Shown: positions 16,516 to 25,411 of the stretch, piece by piece
Numbering within the stretch: position 1 is the first letter of the stretch
Layout: every line of letters starts with the position of its first letter
Assembly (NCBI RefSeq): GCF_000336875.1
Contig: NZ_AOJK01000041.1
Location: forward strand, 71,920 to 135,919
Direction: 5' to 3'
From: Halorubrum californiense DSM 19288
Lineage (GTDB): Archaea; Halobacteriota; Halobacteria; Halobacteriales; Haloferacaceae
Length of the DNA: 64,000 nucleotides
The notes under the pieces: generated by a model
What the model was told of the DNA's origin: nothing
What the model saw: only the letters and a program-made list of their open reading frames with translations
Databases searched by the model: none
Position numbers and translations under genes: made by a program

Positions 16516-17184
16516 CTACTGGAACCTGACGCCGAGGTCGTGGAGCCCCTCGTTGTTCGAGGCGACGTTGATCAGAAGCGGCGTCAACCCCTCAATTTCG
16601 GGTGCGTTTGCGATCCCGCCGGCGTCGAGCGCGCGGAGCCCCTCGATCCCCTCGCCGACGTCCGCGACCGTCCGTTTCGCGTCCTCGTCGTCGCCGATGA
16701 CGAGCGTGTCGACGCCCAACTCGGCGTCGAGGTTCGCCAGCCGCGCGGCCGCGAGGTTGTGGAACGCGCCGACGACGGCGACGCCCCCGGGCGCCGCGCC
16801 GGCGACGATTTCCGTCACCGAGCCCGCGCCGGGCTTGTGGTAGTGGAACCCCTCTTCGTCGCGTTTCATCCCCGTCGCCGGCGAGACCAACACGTCGCCG
16901 TCGTCGAGCGCGTCCGCGACCGCCTCCACGGTGTCGCCGACGTGGTACGGCGGGACCGCGAGGACGACGATCCGCGCCTCGGCGGCGACCGCGCTGTTCT
17001 CGCCGCCGGTCACTTCCGCGTCGAGCCCGCGGCTCTCCAGTTCGGTCGTGTACTCCTCGGCCTTTGTCTCGGCCTTCTCGGCCTCTCGCGACCCGACCGC
17101 GACCCGGTGCGGCGTGTCCGCCGCCAATCGGAGCGCGAGCCCCTCGCCGATGTCGCCGGTGCCGCCCAAGATGGCGATTCTCAT
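16516..17184 (-). CDS. npdG: F420H2:NADP oxidoreductase
   Basis: A 222-residue cytosolic enzyme that transfers hydride between coenzyme F420 and NADP. The N-terminal Rossmann motif is MRIAILGGTGDIGEGLALRL, followed by VAVGSRE, which binds the NADP phosphate. The middle has VVLAVPPYHVGDTV and VLVSPATGM. The C-terminal part with VVGAFHNLAAARLANLD matches the F420-binding side of Fno. The length is normal. It is a single gene with about 275 nt of AT-richer, gene-free DNA at 16240-16515 separating it from the histidine kinase, in which I see no further feature. Confidence 0.9.
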   Translation of the reverse strand: MRIAILGGTGDIGEGLALRLAADTPHRVAVGSREAEKAETKAEEYTTELESRGLDAEVTGGENSAVAAEARIVVLAVPPYHVGDTVEAVADALDDGDVLVSPATGMKRDEEGFHYHKPGAGSVTEIVAGAAPGGVAVVGAFHNLAAARLANLDAELGVDTLVIGDDEDAKRTVADVGEGIEGLRALDAGGIANAPEIEGLTPLLINVASNNEGLHDLGVRFQ

Positions 17185-17286
17185 ACTGTTCGTGTGGTCT
17201 CTCGCGTCTTAGGGGTTGCGTGACCGGCCGTCCTCGCCACCGTTCGGAACGGGGAATTCTTTGTCGAGGCGAGAGAGGCGACACGC

Positions 17287-17592
17287 ATGGACGAGCAGGA
17301 CCGCGTCGCCGCGTTCATCGCCGAGCACGGGCTGGAGACCGACCTCGCGCACCGGGTCCTCGACCTCGAAAGCGAGGTCGGGGAGATCGCCAAGGAGGTG
17401 AACACGTCCACCGACTACGGGCACGAACCGGCCGCGGCCGCGATCGCGACCGACGAGATCGGCGACGCGCTGTTCGCGCTGCTCGCGCTCGCCGAGACGG
17501 CGGACGTCGACGCCGACGCGGCCCTCGACGAGGCGCTGGCGAAGTACGAGGCGCGGGTCGAGTCGTCCGGCGACGCCGGGTCCGGACGATAG
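17287..17592 (+). CDS. MazG-like nucleotide pyrophosphohydrolase
   Basis: A 101-residue, all-helical protein of the MazG/dUTPase-like fold, expected to hydrolyse (d)NTPs to monophosphates and so clean up damaged or surplus nucleotides. The metal-binding pattern is visible as LDLESEVGEIAKEV (ExxE) and DEIGDALFALLALAE (ExxD). It has a single domain and the usual short length. It is followed directly by a 23-bp direct repeat that duplicates the sequence around its stop codon. The divergent neighbour is npdG. Confidence 0.8.
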   Translation: MDEQDRVAAFIAEHGLETDLAHRVLDLESEVGEIAKEVNTSTDYGHEPAAAAIATDEIGDALFALLALAETADVDADAALDEALAKYEARVESSGDAGSGR

Positions 17593-17644
17593 CGACCCGG
17601 CCGGCGACCCCGAGTCCCGGCGATAGCGACCCGGCCGGCGACCC
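17588..17644. repeat. 23-bp direct repeat at the 3' end of the MazG-like gene
   Basis: GATAGCGACCCGGCCGGCGACCC occurs at 17588-17610 and again at 17622-17644 (period 34), with a degenerate third GATAGCG at about 17655. The first copy includes the TAG stop of the MazG-like gene. It looks like a local tandem duplication. Confidence 0.85.
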
Positions 17645-17709
17645 TGACTCTCCGCGATAGCGCCGCGGGGCGGGCGTCGGTTCAAGTGCTCTGGACGCGT
17701 ACCGGGCGT

Positions 17710-17880
17710 ATGACCGACGCCCCGTCGCTCGCGCTGCGCTACGTCGCCTGCGACGCCTGCGAGACGGTGTTCGCTCGGGCCGGCGCCGCCGCGGCGTCCG
17801 AGGCCTGCGACCGGTGCGGGGCCCGCGCGCTCCGCGAACTCGCCGACGTGCGGGGCCCGGACGCCTACTTCTCGCCCTGA
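17710..17880 (+). CDS. Small zinc-ribbon protein
   Basis: A 56-residue protein with two CxxC knuckles (YVACDACETVF and EACDRCGAR) that should bind one zinc ion. Haloarchaea have many such small zinc finger proteins, several with effects on biofilm or stress when deleted, but nothing here points to a specific role. The start is the ATG giving MTDAPSLALRYVAC; 24 more nucleotides of frame upstream are not needed for the fold. It stands alone between the MazG-like gene and hemAT. Confidence 0.7.
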   Translation: MTDAPSLALRYVACDACETVFARAGAAAASEACDRCGARALRELADVRGPDAYFSP

Positions 17881-17935
17881 GTTCCGCCCGCGGTCCACGG
17901 GCCGCGAGCCGTCGCGGCCGACGGCTCCGACCGAC

Positions 17936-19660
17936 TCACCGCAGGTCGTCCGTCTCTCTCTCACCGGCCGCGATCGCGCGCAGCTCTTCGTCGGAGAGGC
18001 GATCGATAACGAACTCCGGCATTCCCTCGGGAAGCCCCGAGGGGATCGATCCGCCGCCGTCGCGCTCCGCTGTCACCCGCCCACCGTCCGTGCGAGACGC
18101 CCGGGCAGGCCCGCCGTCGTTCCCGTCGTCCACGGCCAACCGGCGCACGGTCCGTTCCAGCTCGCCGACCGCCGCCGACTGGCGCTCGCTCTCGGCCGCT
18201 AACTCCTGTGTCTCCTCGGTGATGCGGTTCGACTGCTCGACCACCCCGTCGATCGTCGCGGCGATCTCCTCCGCGGCGGCGGCCTGTTCGTCGGTCACGT
18301 CGGAGACCTCGTCGATCCCGTCGGCCGTCTCCGTCACCGCCTCGGTGATGTCCGTGAGGCTCTCCGCCGCGTCGCCGACGCGCTCGCTCCCCTCGTCGAC
18401 TCGCACCGTCGTCTCCGAGAGGCTCTCGACTGTCTCCTCGGTGTCGGCCCGGATGCCGTCGACCATCGACTCGATGTCGCTCGCGTGCCGCTGTGACTCC
18501 TCGGCGAGCGACTTGATCTCGTCGGCGACGACGCCGAACCCGGCGCCGGCCTCGCCGGCCCGCGCCGCCTCGATCGAGGCGTTCAGCGCGAGCAGGTTCG
18601 TCTGGTCGGCGATCCCGTTGATCGCGTCGACGAACTCGTCGATCTCTTGGACCCGCTCTTGGAGCGCCTCGACGTCGTCCGCCACCTCGTCGACGGCGTC
18701 GCCGATATCGTCCATGGCGGCCGCGGCGTCGTCGGCCGCCGCTCGCCCGTCCTCGGCGAGTTCCTCCGCCCGGCCGCTCGTGCGCTCGACCTCGTCGGCG
18801 GTCGAGGCCACCTCCTCGACCGTCGCGGAGAGGTTCGCGACCTCCGAAGAGATCTCCGCGACCCGCTGTGACTGGTCCTCCGACGCCTCGCCGACCGCGG
18901 CGGCGCTGTCCGCGACGTCCCCCGCCGACTCGCGGAGGTCGCTGATCGGTTCTTTGACCTCGTCTTCCACCTCGGCCATCAGCCGCTCGTTCTCCTCGAC
19001 CGCCTCCGAGAGCTTCTGGCTGTACGAGTGGATATACGTGTCCGTGACGACCTGCATGTCGAGGTTGACGATCCGGAGGACCGAGAGCAGGTCCTCGATC
19101 GCGTCGTCGACCTCCGCTTCGACCGCCGTCGCGGTCGCCTCGTCGACCTCCCCGCCGGCGTCGGGAGCGAGGCGCTCGGTGAGCGAGTCGACGAGGCGGT
19201 CACCGATGAGCGGGAGGATGAGGTCGTAGTACACGCCGTACTGCCCGAGGTAGTGTTTCATCGGCATCTCCAGCATGTCGTGGATCTTGCCGATCCGCGC
19301 CCGGTCCTCGAAGTACTCCTCGCCGTACTCGCCCCCCGCGAGCGTCACGAGGTACGCCGACTGGGTCCGTTTGAGCTGTTCGAGCCCCTTGTCGGACCGA
19401 TTGAACACCTCGACCGTCTGACCGTGCTCGGTGAGGTTCTCGTAGAAGTCGTCCGCGATCTGCTCTGCGTTCTCCGCGAACGCGTCCTCGTACCGGCTCA
19501 GCCGCCGCTCGTCCTCGGCGTCGAAGCCGACGAACTCCTTTCGCCACGCGATCTCGTCCCCGTCGAGCCCAATCTCGTCGACCAGCTCACTCACGTCGAG
19601 CCCGTCGTTCAAGCCGCCCTGACCGAAGTCGTGCCGGCCGTACTCTCCCGATGTAGCCAT
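17936..19660 (-). CDS. hemAT: HemAT: globin-coupled aerotaxis transducer
   Basis: A 574-residue soluble chemotaxis transducer that binds oxygen through heme and signals to CheA. Residues about 40-190 form the sensor globin (EFVGFDAEDERRLSRYEDAF, then FEDRARIGKIHDMLEMPMKHY). The proximal histidine is in IGKIHD and no membrane helices are present. The rest is the MCP signalling domain, a long coiled coil with the conserved hairpin tip IDQTNLLALNASIEAARAGE-like ADQTNLLALNASIEAARAG and VVADEIKSLAEES. It is longer than the roughly 490-residue Halobacterium protein because of an acidic C-terminal tail (residues 510-574). A TTTATATA box centred 27 nt upstream predicts a leaderless mRNA. No che genes lie nearby. 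Confidence 0.92.
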   Translation of the reverse strand: MATSGEYGRHDFGQGGLNDGLDVSELVDEIGLDGDEIAWRKEFVGFDAEDERRLSRYEDAFAENAEQIADDFYENLTEHGQTVEVFNRSDKGLEQLKRTQSAYLVTLAGGEYGEEYFEDRARIGKIHDMLEMPMKHYLGQYGVYYDLILPLIGDRLVDSLTERLAPDAGGEVDEATATAVEAEVDDAIEDLLSVLRIVNLDMQVVTDTYIHSYSQKLSEAVEENERLMAEVEDEVKEPISDLRESAGDVADSAAAVGEASEDQSQRVAEISSEVANLSATVEEVASTADEVERTSGRAEELAEDGRAAADDAAAAMDDIGDAVDEVADDVEALQERVQEIDEFVDAINGIADQTNLLALNASIEAARAGEAGAGFGVVADEIKSLAEESQRHASDIESMVDGIRADTEETVESLSETTVRVDEGSERVGDAAESLTDITEAVTETADGIDEVSDVTDEQAAAAEEIAATIDGVVEQSNRITEETQELAAESERQSAAVGELERTVRRLAVDDGNDGGPARASRTDGGRVTAERDGGGSIPSGLPEGMPEFVIDRLSDEELRAIAAGERETDDLR

Positions 19661-19682
19661 ACTGAGACCTCTCCGCTTGGGT

Positions 19683-19690
19683 TATATAAA
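19683..19690 (-). promoter_or_regulatory. TATA box of hemAT
   Basis: TTTATATA on the minus strand is centred 27 nt before the A of the hemAT start codon at 19660, which predicts initiation exactly at the ATG. Confidence 0.7.
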
Positions 19691-19968
19691 CGGCCACCCT
19701 CCAGGTCTCACAGCTGATACCGGCGAGTCGTGCCGCCTATCCGCGACGGACGGCCGACTCCGCGGCCGCCGCGACGCTCATTCCGGCCCCGGCGCCGGCT
19801 AGGACGATCGCTCCGAGTGCGCGGATCGCTCGTGTCACGGCCCCGACTCCGGACCCCAGACCGATACCGCCCGTCGATCAGTATTGCGGGTGTTCTCTGT
19901 GAGACCCGGTCACGGGACTGGTGCGTCGTGGATCAGGCATTTGTACCCGTCGTGCTAACCCGAATCCG
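19691..19968. other. Gene-free stretch between hemAT and an HTH gene
   Basis: Apart from the hemAT promoter at its left end I see no gene, RNA or clear repeat. The short frames in it lack family support and conserved codon bias. It presumably holds the promoters of the two divergent genes. Confidence 0.5.
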
Positions 19969-20664
19969 ATGGGAACCGGAGGGAAGCCGGCGGACGACGG
20001 TGCCGCGGCCGTGCCCGGGGGCGTTCGCGCCGGCCTCGCGATCCACGGGACGGGGAACTGCCCGGTCGTCACCGCGTCGACCGCCCACGACGGCCCGATA
20101 ACGGGCGTCAACTGGACGCACGCGGGCGACACGCACACCGAGGAGTTCCGCGCCCGCGACCCGGACGCGGTCGACCGCGCGGAGGGGGTCCCGGCGCCCA
20201 CCTCGGTCGTCGACCTCGGCGACGAGCGAGTGTACCGGTACGACCGCCCGCGCAACGGGAGGTGCGCCTGCCGGATCGTCGAGGAGTTGGACTGTCCGAT
20301 CGCGGACGCCCGCGCCGAGGACGGCGTCCTCGTTCTCACGCTTCACCTCCCCGACCTCGACCGCCTGCGCGACGTCGTCTCGGCGCTCGACGGGACGGCG
20401 GAGCTCGTCGAGGTCCGATACCTCGTTCAGGGCGCGGCGCGCGGCGACGGGGCGTCGGACCGGACCCTCGTCGACCGCGGCCGCCTCACCGACCGCCAGT
20501 CCGAGGTGTTACGAACCGCCTACCGCATGGGGTACTTCGAGCGCCCCCGCGACGCCAACGCGCGCGACGTCGCCGAGGCGCTCGACATCTCCCCCTCGAC
20601 GTTCGCCGAACACCTCGCGACCGCCCAGCGGAAGCTCCTCGACGAGACGCTCGCCGAGAACTGA
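19969..20664 (+). CDS. HTH-10 (bacterio-opsin activator type) transcription regulator
   Basis: A 231-residue regulator. The C-terminal 60 residues are the Bat-type HTH: LTDRQSEVLRTAYRMGYFE, then RDVAEALDISPSTFAEHLA and AQRKLLDETL. This arrangement is common to many haloarchaeal gas-, light- and redox-response regulators. The N-terminal domain contains cysteines in GNCPVVTAST, GRCACRIVEELDCP and could bind metal or sense redox state. That is an inference from cysteine spacing only. The start at 19969 (MGTGGKP) follows from where the conserved frame begins; a longer frame to 19921 is cysteine- and arginine-rich and unlikely. It converges on thioredoxin with 20 nt between stops. Confidence 0.82.
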   Translation: MGTGGKPADDGAAAVPGGVRAGLAIHGTGNCPVVTASTAHDGPITGVNWTHAGDTHTEEFRARDPDAVDRAEGVPAPTSVVDLGDERVYRYDRPRNGRCACRIVEELDCPIADARAEDGVLVLTLHLPDLDRLRDVVSALDGTAELVEVRYLVQGAARGDGASDRTLVDRGRLTDRQSEVLRTAYRMGYFERPRDANARDVAEALDISPSTFAEHLATAQRKLLDETLAEN

Positions 20665-20684
20665 CGGTTCCGCCCCCCGCCGCG

Positions 20685-21173
20685 TCAGGCGGCGTGTTCG
20701 TCGATAGCGGCTTCGAGCGTCGCCCGGTCCTGCGCGCCGACGAACCGGTCGACCGCCTCGCCGTCCGCGTACAGGACGAGCGTCGGGATGCTGCGCGCGC
20801 CCAACTGCTGGGCGACCGCCTGATTCGCGTCCACGTCCACCTTCGCGACCGCGGCGTCGGTCTCCGCCGCGAGCGCCTCGATCGCCGGCTCCATCATCTG
20901 ACAGGGGCCGCACCAGTCGGCGTAACAGTCCACGAGGACGACGTCGTGGTCGTCGACCGCGCGGCGGAGGTCGTCCGGTCCGTTCACGTGGATCGGCTCG
21001 CTCGGGGTCGTTGCTCCGTCGTCGTCGACCGTGTCGGTCCCCGCGGCCCTCTCGGGCGCATCGCCGTCCCCGAGACGCGCCTCCAGCTCTCGGCGCTTCC
21101 GCTCCCGGATGCGCTCTCGCTCGGTCTCCGCGTCGTCGCCCGTCGGCTCGTCTGGTTCGGCTGCGTCGCTCAT
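20685..21173 (-). CDS. trxA: Thioredoxin with acidic N-terminal extension
   Basis: A 162-residue protein. The last 105 residues are a classical thioredoxin with active site YADWCGPCQMMEPAIE, the cis-proline region SIPTLVLYADGE and the KVDVDAN strand. It reduces protein disulfides in the cytosol. The first 55 residues are a charged helix (ETERERIRERKRRELEARLG) not found in bacterial TrxA but seen in some haloarchaeal thioredoxins. It may mediate partner binding. GGTATATT centred 28 nt before the ATG supports this start and a leaderless mRNA. The cobalamin operon ends 59 nt upstream on the same strand. Confidence 0.88.
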   Translation of the reverse strand: MSDAAEPDEPTGDDAETERERIRERKRRELEARLGDGDAPERAAGTDTVDDDGATTPSEPIHVNGPDDLRRAVDDHDVVLVDCYADWCGPCQMMEPAIEALAAETDAAVAKVDVDANQAVAQQLGARSIPTLVLYADGEAVDRFVGAQDRATLEAAIDEHAA

Positions 21174-21197
21174 ACCGCAGTATTGAGTGTTTAGAAC

Positions 21198-21205
21198 AAT
21201 ATACC
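21198..21205 (-). promoter_or_regulatory. TATA box of trxA
   Basis: GGTATATT on the minus strand is centred about 28 nt before the thioredoxin ATG at 21173. It shows that trxA has its own promoter downstream of the cobalamin operon. Confidence 0.6.
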
Positions 21206-21231
21206 TTGCGCCGCCGGATCCCCGCGTCGCC

Positions 21232-22782
21232 TCACTCCGCCGACCCGAGGAGGTCGCCGAGCCCGGCAGCGGCGAGGTCAACGTTGTCCGCGACGAGGTC
21301 GGCCGCCCGCTCGTACGGGGAGCGGTCGGTCCTCCCTGCGTCCGGGCGCGTTCGGCCCGCGCTCGCGAAGACCCGCTCGACGAACGCCTCGCGCACGGCC
21401 TCCGCCTCGAAGAGCCCGTGGAGGTACGTGCCGAGGACGCGGTCGGCGGCGACGCTCTCCGCACCGAGCGGCTCCGTCGCGACCGAGGACGACTCGTTCT
21501 CCTCGCAGCGCAGTCGCGTCCGCCCGGCGCGGATCTCGTAGCCGGTCGCGCGTCCCTCGGCGCCCGCGATCGGCCCCGCGCCGTCGACGGCGCAGGTCAC
21601 GCGCTCGACGCGCTTCTCCGTCGAGAACTCGGTCTCGACGGGGAGGAGTCCGACCCCGGGGACCGTCTCGCGGTCGCCGACGCCCTCGACGTAGGCGCCG
21701 ACGAGCCGCTCGCCGAGGATCTGATAGCCGCCGCAGACGCCGACCACGGGGCCGTCGAACGCCCGCAGCCGCTCGTCGAACCCCGCCTCGCGGAGCGCGA
21801 GCAGGTCGTCGACCGTGTTCTTCGACCCGGGAAGGACGGCCGCGTCGACCCCGTTGAGCGCGGCGTCGAGCGGGAGATAGGCGACGCGAATACCCGGCTC
21901 GCGCGCCAGCGGTTCAAGATCGGTGAAGTTCGAGATGCGCGGCAGCCGCGGGACGCCGATCCGGACGCTCTCCCCGTCCGGGACGCCGTCGTCGTCGCCG
22001 AGGACTCCTTCCTCACTTTCACCCTCGCCCGCCGTCTCGTCGGGCAGCGAAAGACTGTCCTCCGCCGGCAGCCCCGGGTCGTCGTGCGGGACGACGCCGA
22101 CGACCGGGACGCCGGTCCGGGCCTCGATCTCGTCGATCCCCGGTTCGAGGAGCGCGGGGTCGCCGCGGAACTTCGTGATCACGGCGCCGCAGACGCGCTC
22201 GCGGAGGTCGTCGGGGAGCAGTTCGAGGGTCCCGTAGAGGCTCGCGAACGCGCCGCCGCGCTCGATGTCGACCGCGATCAGGATCGCCGCGTCCGCGAAC
22301 CGCGCGCACTCGACGTTCGCGAGGTCGCGGTCGCGGAGGTTGATCTCGGCGACGCTCCCAGCGCCCTCCGCGACGATCACGTCGTGGTCGGCCGCGAGGC
22401 GCTCGTGGGCGGCGACCGCGGCCGCGCGGGCCTCGTCCCAGTACTCGTCGTAGTACGTCGACGCCGGGGCGTTCGCGACCGCCTCGCCGTCGACGATCAG
22501 CTGGCTCTCGCCGCCGCCGCGGGGTTTGAGCAGGACGGGGTTCATGTCGGTCGTCGGCACCGTCTCGGCCGCCCGCGCCTGGACGTGCTGGGAGACGCCG
22601 ACCTCGCCCCACTCGCCGCCGGGCGTCAGCGCCACCCGGGCGTTGTTGCTCATGTTCTGGGCCTTGTACGGCGCCACGTCGACGCCCCGCCGCGCGAGCA
22701 GCCGACAGAGCCCGGCCGCCAGCGTGCTCTTGCCGACGTGGCTCGCGGTGCCCGCGACGAGGACCGTCTCGGCGTCGCTCAT
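21232..22782 (-). CDS. cbiP: Cobyric acid synthase
   Basis: A 516-residue two-domain amidotransferase that amidates the side chains b, d, e and g of adenosylcobyrinic a,c-diamide, using glutamine and ATP, to make adenosylcobyric acid. The N-terminal dethiobiotin-synthetase-like half has the ATP motif [19 protein letters not shown], then [11 protein letters not shown] and MNPVLLKP. The C-terminal glutaminase half has the nucleophile region [15 protein letters not shown] and ends with [18 protein letters not shown]. An acidic insert at about residues 255-285 separates the halves. It is the last gene of the nine-gene operon, 19 nt after cobO. Confidence 0.93.
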   Translation of the reverse strand: MSDAETVLVAGTASHVGKSTLAAGLCRLLARRGVDVAPYKAQNMSNNARVALTPGGEWGEVGVSQHVQARAAETVPTTDMNPVLLKPRGGGESQLIVDGEAVANAPASTYYDEYWDEARAAAVAAHERLAADHDVIVAEGAGSVAEINLRDRDLANVECARFADAAILIAVDIERGGAFASLYGTLELLPDDLRERVCGAVITKFRGDPALLEPGIDEIEARTGVPVVGVVPHDDPGLPAEDSLSLPDETAGEGESEEGVLGDDDGVPDGESVRIGVPRLPRISNFTDLEPLAREPGIRVAYLPLDAALNGVDAAVLPGSKNTVDDLLALREAGFDERLRAFDGPVVGVCGGYQILGERLVGAYVEGVGDRETVPGVGLLPVETEFSTEKRVERVTCAVDGAGPIAGAEGRATGYEIRAGRTRLRCEENESSSVATEPLGAESVAADRVLGTYLHGLFEAEAVREAFVERVFASAGRTRPDAGRTDRSPYERAADLVADNVDLAAAGLGDLLGSAE

Positions 22783-22801
22783 GCGACACCGGACCGCACG
22801 G

Positions 22802-23575
22802 TCAGTACTCCGTCCCGCGGCGGGCGCGCTGGCCGTCGTCGAACGGGTGCGCGACCTTGCGGACGTTCGTTATCAGGTCGGCGACGCCGTCGAGGTAGTC
22901 GGGCTCGGCGTGGCTCCCGGTGAGGACGAGTTCGAGGTCCTCGGGCTTCGACTCGGCGAGGCGGACGACGTCGTCGGGGTCGACGAGGCCGCGGTCGGCC
23001 GCGTACAGCACCTCGTCGAGGATCAGCATGTGGACGCCCGCCTCGGGGTCGCCGTCGAGCGCGAGGGGTTCGGTCAGGTCCGCCGCCGTGGCGCCCGTGA
23101 CGAGCGTCTCCGCGCGGTCGAAGGCGGCCGCCGCCTTCGCCTCGTGTTCGTCGTCGGCCGAGCCGTCGAGCAGGCCGTGCCAGCCGTAGTGGCCGGCGTT
23201 CTCGTAGGAGAAGCCGGGGACGGCCGAAATCGCGTTGTACTCGCCCCTGACGCCCTCGACGCTGTCCGCGCCTCCCTTCATGAACTGGAGCATGTGGACG
23301 CGGTAGCCGTGGCCTGCGGCCCGGAACCCCATCCCCATCGCCGCCGTGGTCTTCCCCTTCCCGTCGCCCCAGAACGCCTGAACCAGCCCGAACTCCTCGG
23401 GCGTGGCCGGTTCGATGGGCTCCGGTTCGGGGGCCGCGCCGCCGCCCGGAGTGCGGGCGCGGTCGTGGTCGGCCTCGCTCGGTGCCTCGTCGCCGGTCGA
23501 TGTCTCGTCGGCAGCGTCGGTCGCTGCGTCTTCGGTCGATGCCTCGTCGTCGGTGTCGTCGTGGTTCGTGGTCAT
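22802..23575 (-). CDS. cobO: Cob(I)yrinic acid a,c-diamide adenosyltransferase (CobA/CobO type)
   Basis: A 257-residue enzyme that attaches the 5'-deoxyadenosyl group from ATP to the cobalt. The core from about residue 65 shows [20 protein letters not shown] (a P-loop that binds ATP in reverse), [28 protein letters not shown] and [11 protein letters not shown]. The C-terminus retains [20 protein letters not shown]. The first 50 residues are an acidic disordered leader ([19 protein letters not shown]), which is extra compared with bacterial CobA. Its start overlaps the cbiZ stop by 4 nt. The alternative PduO-type adenosyltransferase fold can be ruled out by the P-loop. Confidence 0.92.
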   Translation of the reverse strand: MTTNHDDTDDEASTEDAATDAADETSTGDEAPSEADHDRARTPGGGAAPEPEPIEPATPEEFGLVQAFWGDGKGKTTAAMGMGFRAAGHGYRVHMLQFMKGGADSVEGVRGEYNAISAVPGFSYENAGHYGWHGLLDGSADDEHEAKAAAAFDRAETLVTGATAADLTEPLALDGDPEAGVHMLILDEVLYAADRGLVDPDDVVRLAESKPEDLELVLTGSHAEPDYLDGVADLITNVRKVAHPFDDGQRARRGTEY

Positions 23576-24351
23576 GGGTCGAAAACCTCCGCCCGCTCGT
23601 CGGTGACGACGCCGTGTTCGGCGTCGGCCGCCGGACCGGGCACGTCGCCGTCCAGATACCGCGACCGCAGGCTCGCGCGGACCGCGTCCCGGACGCAGGC
23701 GCGGGCCGCCCCGCCGACCGCCGTGGCGCTGCCGGAGAACTCGGCCGGCTCGGCCTCAGGGTCGTCGCCGACGACGACGGCGTCGCTCGTCGTCCCCGGG
23801 ACCCCGGCCGCCGCGAGCAGCGTCGCGGCCTTCGCCTCGGCCGCGACCGCGACGAGGTTCGCCGCCGCCCCGGGGCCGAGCCGCCGCGTCGCGCCGATGA
23901 TCAGGTTCACCGTTCCGGGCGAGTCGGCCGGCGAACCGGCGGCGTCGGGGGGCGAAGCGTCCGAACCTGTCGCCTCTGACACCCCATCCTCCGCCGGCTC
24001 TATCGGCAGCATCGCGGGGTTCGAGAGCCCGACCGTCGCGTACGCGACGACCGGCCCGAGCCGCGCGCCCCGGGCGTGCTCCATCGAGACGCCCGTGAAC
24101 AGTGTCGGCGGCGCGTCGCGGTCGGCCGCCGACCCCGGGGCGCGCCCCCCGTCTGCCCCGTCGGTGAACCCCGCCCGTGCCAGCCGCTCGTCGCGGTAGG
24201 CCGCGAGGTCCGTCCGGGCGAACCCTTCCGGGACACTGACGTTGTACGCGGTCGCCGCCCGCGACCGCCCGCCGTCCCACCCGGTCGAGAGCCAGCGCGT
24301 CCCCGGCCGTCGGAGCCGGAGGACGCCCTCGCTGACGGCCGCCTCAAACAT
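23572..24351 (-). CDS. cbiZ: Adenosylcobinamide amidohydrolase
   Basis: A protein of about 259 residues that cleaves the aminopropanol side chain from adenosylcobinamide or pseudocobalamin, returning adenosylcobyric acid for rebuilding. This is the archaeal corrinoid salvage route. The family pattern is seen in RWLSTGWDGGRSRAATAYN near the N-terminus, LFTGVSMEHARG, VVAYATVGLSNPA, VNLIIGATRRL and the tail AAAEAKAATLLAAAGVPGTTSDAVVVG. The start is taken at the ATG giving MFEAAVSEGVLRL; another ATG 12 nt upstream (24363) is possible. Both overlap the cobD end. Its presence in the operon says this cell both makes and salvages B12. Confidence 0.9.
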   Translation of the reverse strand: MFEAAVSEGVLRLRRPGTRWLSTGWDGGRSRAATAYNVSVPEGFARTDLAAYRDERLARAGFTDGADGGRAPGSAADRDAPPTLFTGVSMEHARGARLGPVVAYATVGLSNPAMLPIEPAEDGVSEATGSDASPPDAAGSPADSPGTVNLIIGATRRLGPGAAANLVAVAAEAKAATLLAAAGVPGTTSDAVVVGDDPEAEPAEFSGSATAVGGAARACVRDAVRASLRSRYLDGDVPGPAADAEHGVVTDERAEVFDP

Positions 24352-25411
24352 CGGCGTCGCCACCTCGATTCTCGTTGCCTCCGTCTGCTCCTCCCCTCTC
24401 GCCGCCGACGCCGAGCGCCGCGAGGAGGCGGTCGTTCTCCGCCGGGCGCCGGACCGCGACCCGGACGTGCGAGTCGAGGCCGCGGAAGGTCCGCGCGTCG
24501 CGGACGGCGACGCCCCGGTCGCGGGCGCGCTCGATCACGCCGTCGACGTCGCGGTCGCCGGCGTCGAGGAGCAGGAACGGCGCCTCCGAGGGCGCCACCT
24601 CGTAGCGCGCGCCGAGCGCGGCTCGCATCCGCTCGCGCTCCCGCCGGACGCGCTCGCGGGTCTCACGGACGAAATACTCCTGTCTGAGGCAGTACTCGCC
24701 GGTCGCCAGCGCCGGGGCGCTCAGGTTCCACGTCCGGCGCGCGCCCCGCATCGCCGCGCCGAGGTCCCCCGTCGCGACCGCGAAGCCGGTCCGGATCCCG
24801 GGGAGGCCGAACAGCTTGGTGAGCGCCCGCGCGACGACGACGCCGTCGGTCCCCGCGAGCGACTCGCGGTCGGTGAACCCGAGGAACGCCTCGTCGACGA
24901 GCAGGACGGTCCCCGCCGCGCGGCACCGCTCCGCGAACCCGAGCAGCGCCTCCCGGTCGTAGCCGGTCCCGGTGGGGTTGTTCGGCGTACAGACGACCGC
25001 GAGCGCGTGGCCGCTCGGGTCGGCGTCGAGGACGCGCTCGGCGTCGACGAACGACGGCTCGCCGCCTTGAAGCCGGACCTCGCGGGCGTACTCGCCGAAG
25101 CTCGGCGCGGGGAGCAGGGCGCTGTCGCCGTCGCCGACTGCGAGCCCGATCGCCAGTCGAATCGCCGCCAGCCCGCCCGGCGTCGGAATCACGCTCTCGG
25201 GGTCGCAGCCGACGTAGTCGGCGGCGGCCGCCCGGAACCCGGCTGGCGGCTCCGGCGGGTACGTCCGCGCTGTCTCGAAGGCCGCGCGGTACACGCGCTC
25301 GACCCCTTCGGGGACCGCTGGGTTCGCGTTCGCGCTGAAGTCGAGCAGGTCGGGGTCGTCGCTGCTGCCGTGCGGCTCGCGGCCGAGCGCCGCCGCGCGC
25401 TCACGGTTCAC
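24344..25411 (-). CDS. cobD: Threonine-phosphate decarboxylase
   Basis: A 355-residue PLP enzyme of the aminotransferase fold that makes (R)-1-amino-2-propanol phosphate, the linker CbiB attaches to cobyric acid. The N-terminus shows DLLDFSANANPAVPEGV and PTPGGLAAIRLAIGLAV. AVVCTPNNPTGTGYDREAL, VLLVDEAFLGF and RALTKLFGLPGIRTGFAV follow, the last with the Schiff-base lysine in TKLFG. Histidinol-phosphate aminotransferase (HisC) is the close relative. The DFSANANP start and the operon favour CobD. The start ATG overlaps the cobY stop by 4 nt. Confidence 0.9.
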   Translation of the reverse strand: MNRERAAALGREPHGSSDDPDLLDFSANANPAVPEGVERVYRAAFETARTYPPEPPAGFRAAAADYVGCDPESVIPTPGGLAAIRLAIGLAVGDGDSALLPAPSFGEYAREVRLQGGEPSFVDAERVLDADPSGHALAVVCTPNNPTGTGYDREALLGFAERCRAAGTVLLVDEAFLGFTDRESLAGTDGVVVARALTKLFGLPGIRTGFAVATGDLGAAMRGARRTWNLSAPALATGEYCLRQEYFVRETRERVRRERERMRAALGARYEVAPSEAPFLLLDAGDRDVDGVIERARDRGVAVRDARTFRGLDSHVRVAVRRPAENDRLLAALGVGGERGGADGGNENRGGDADV

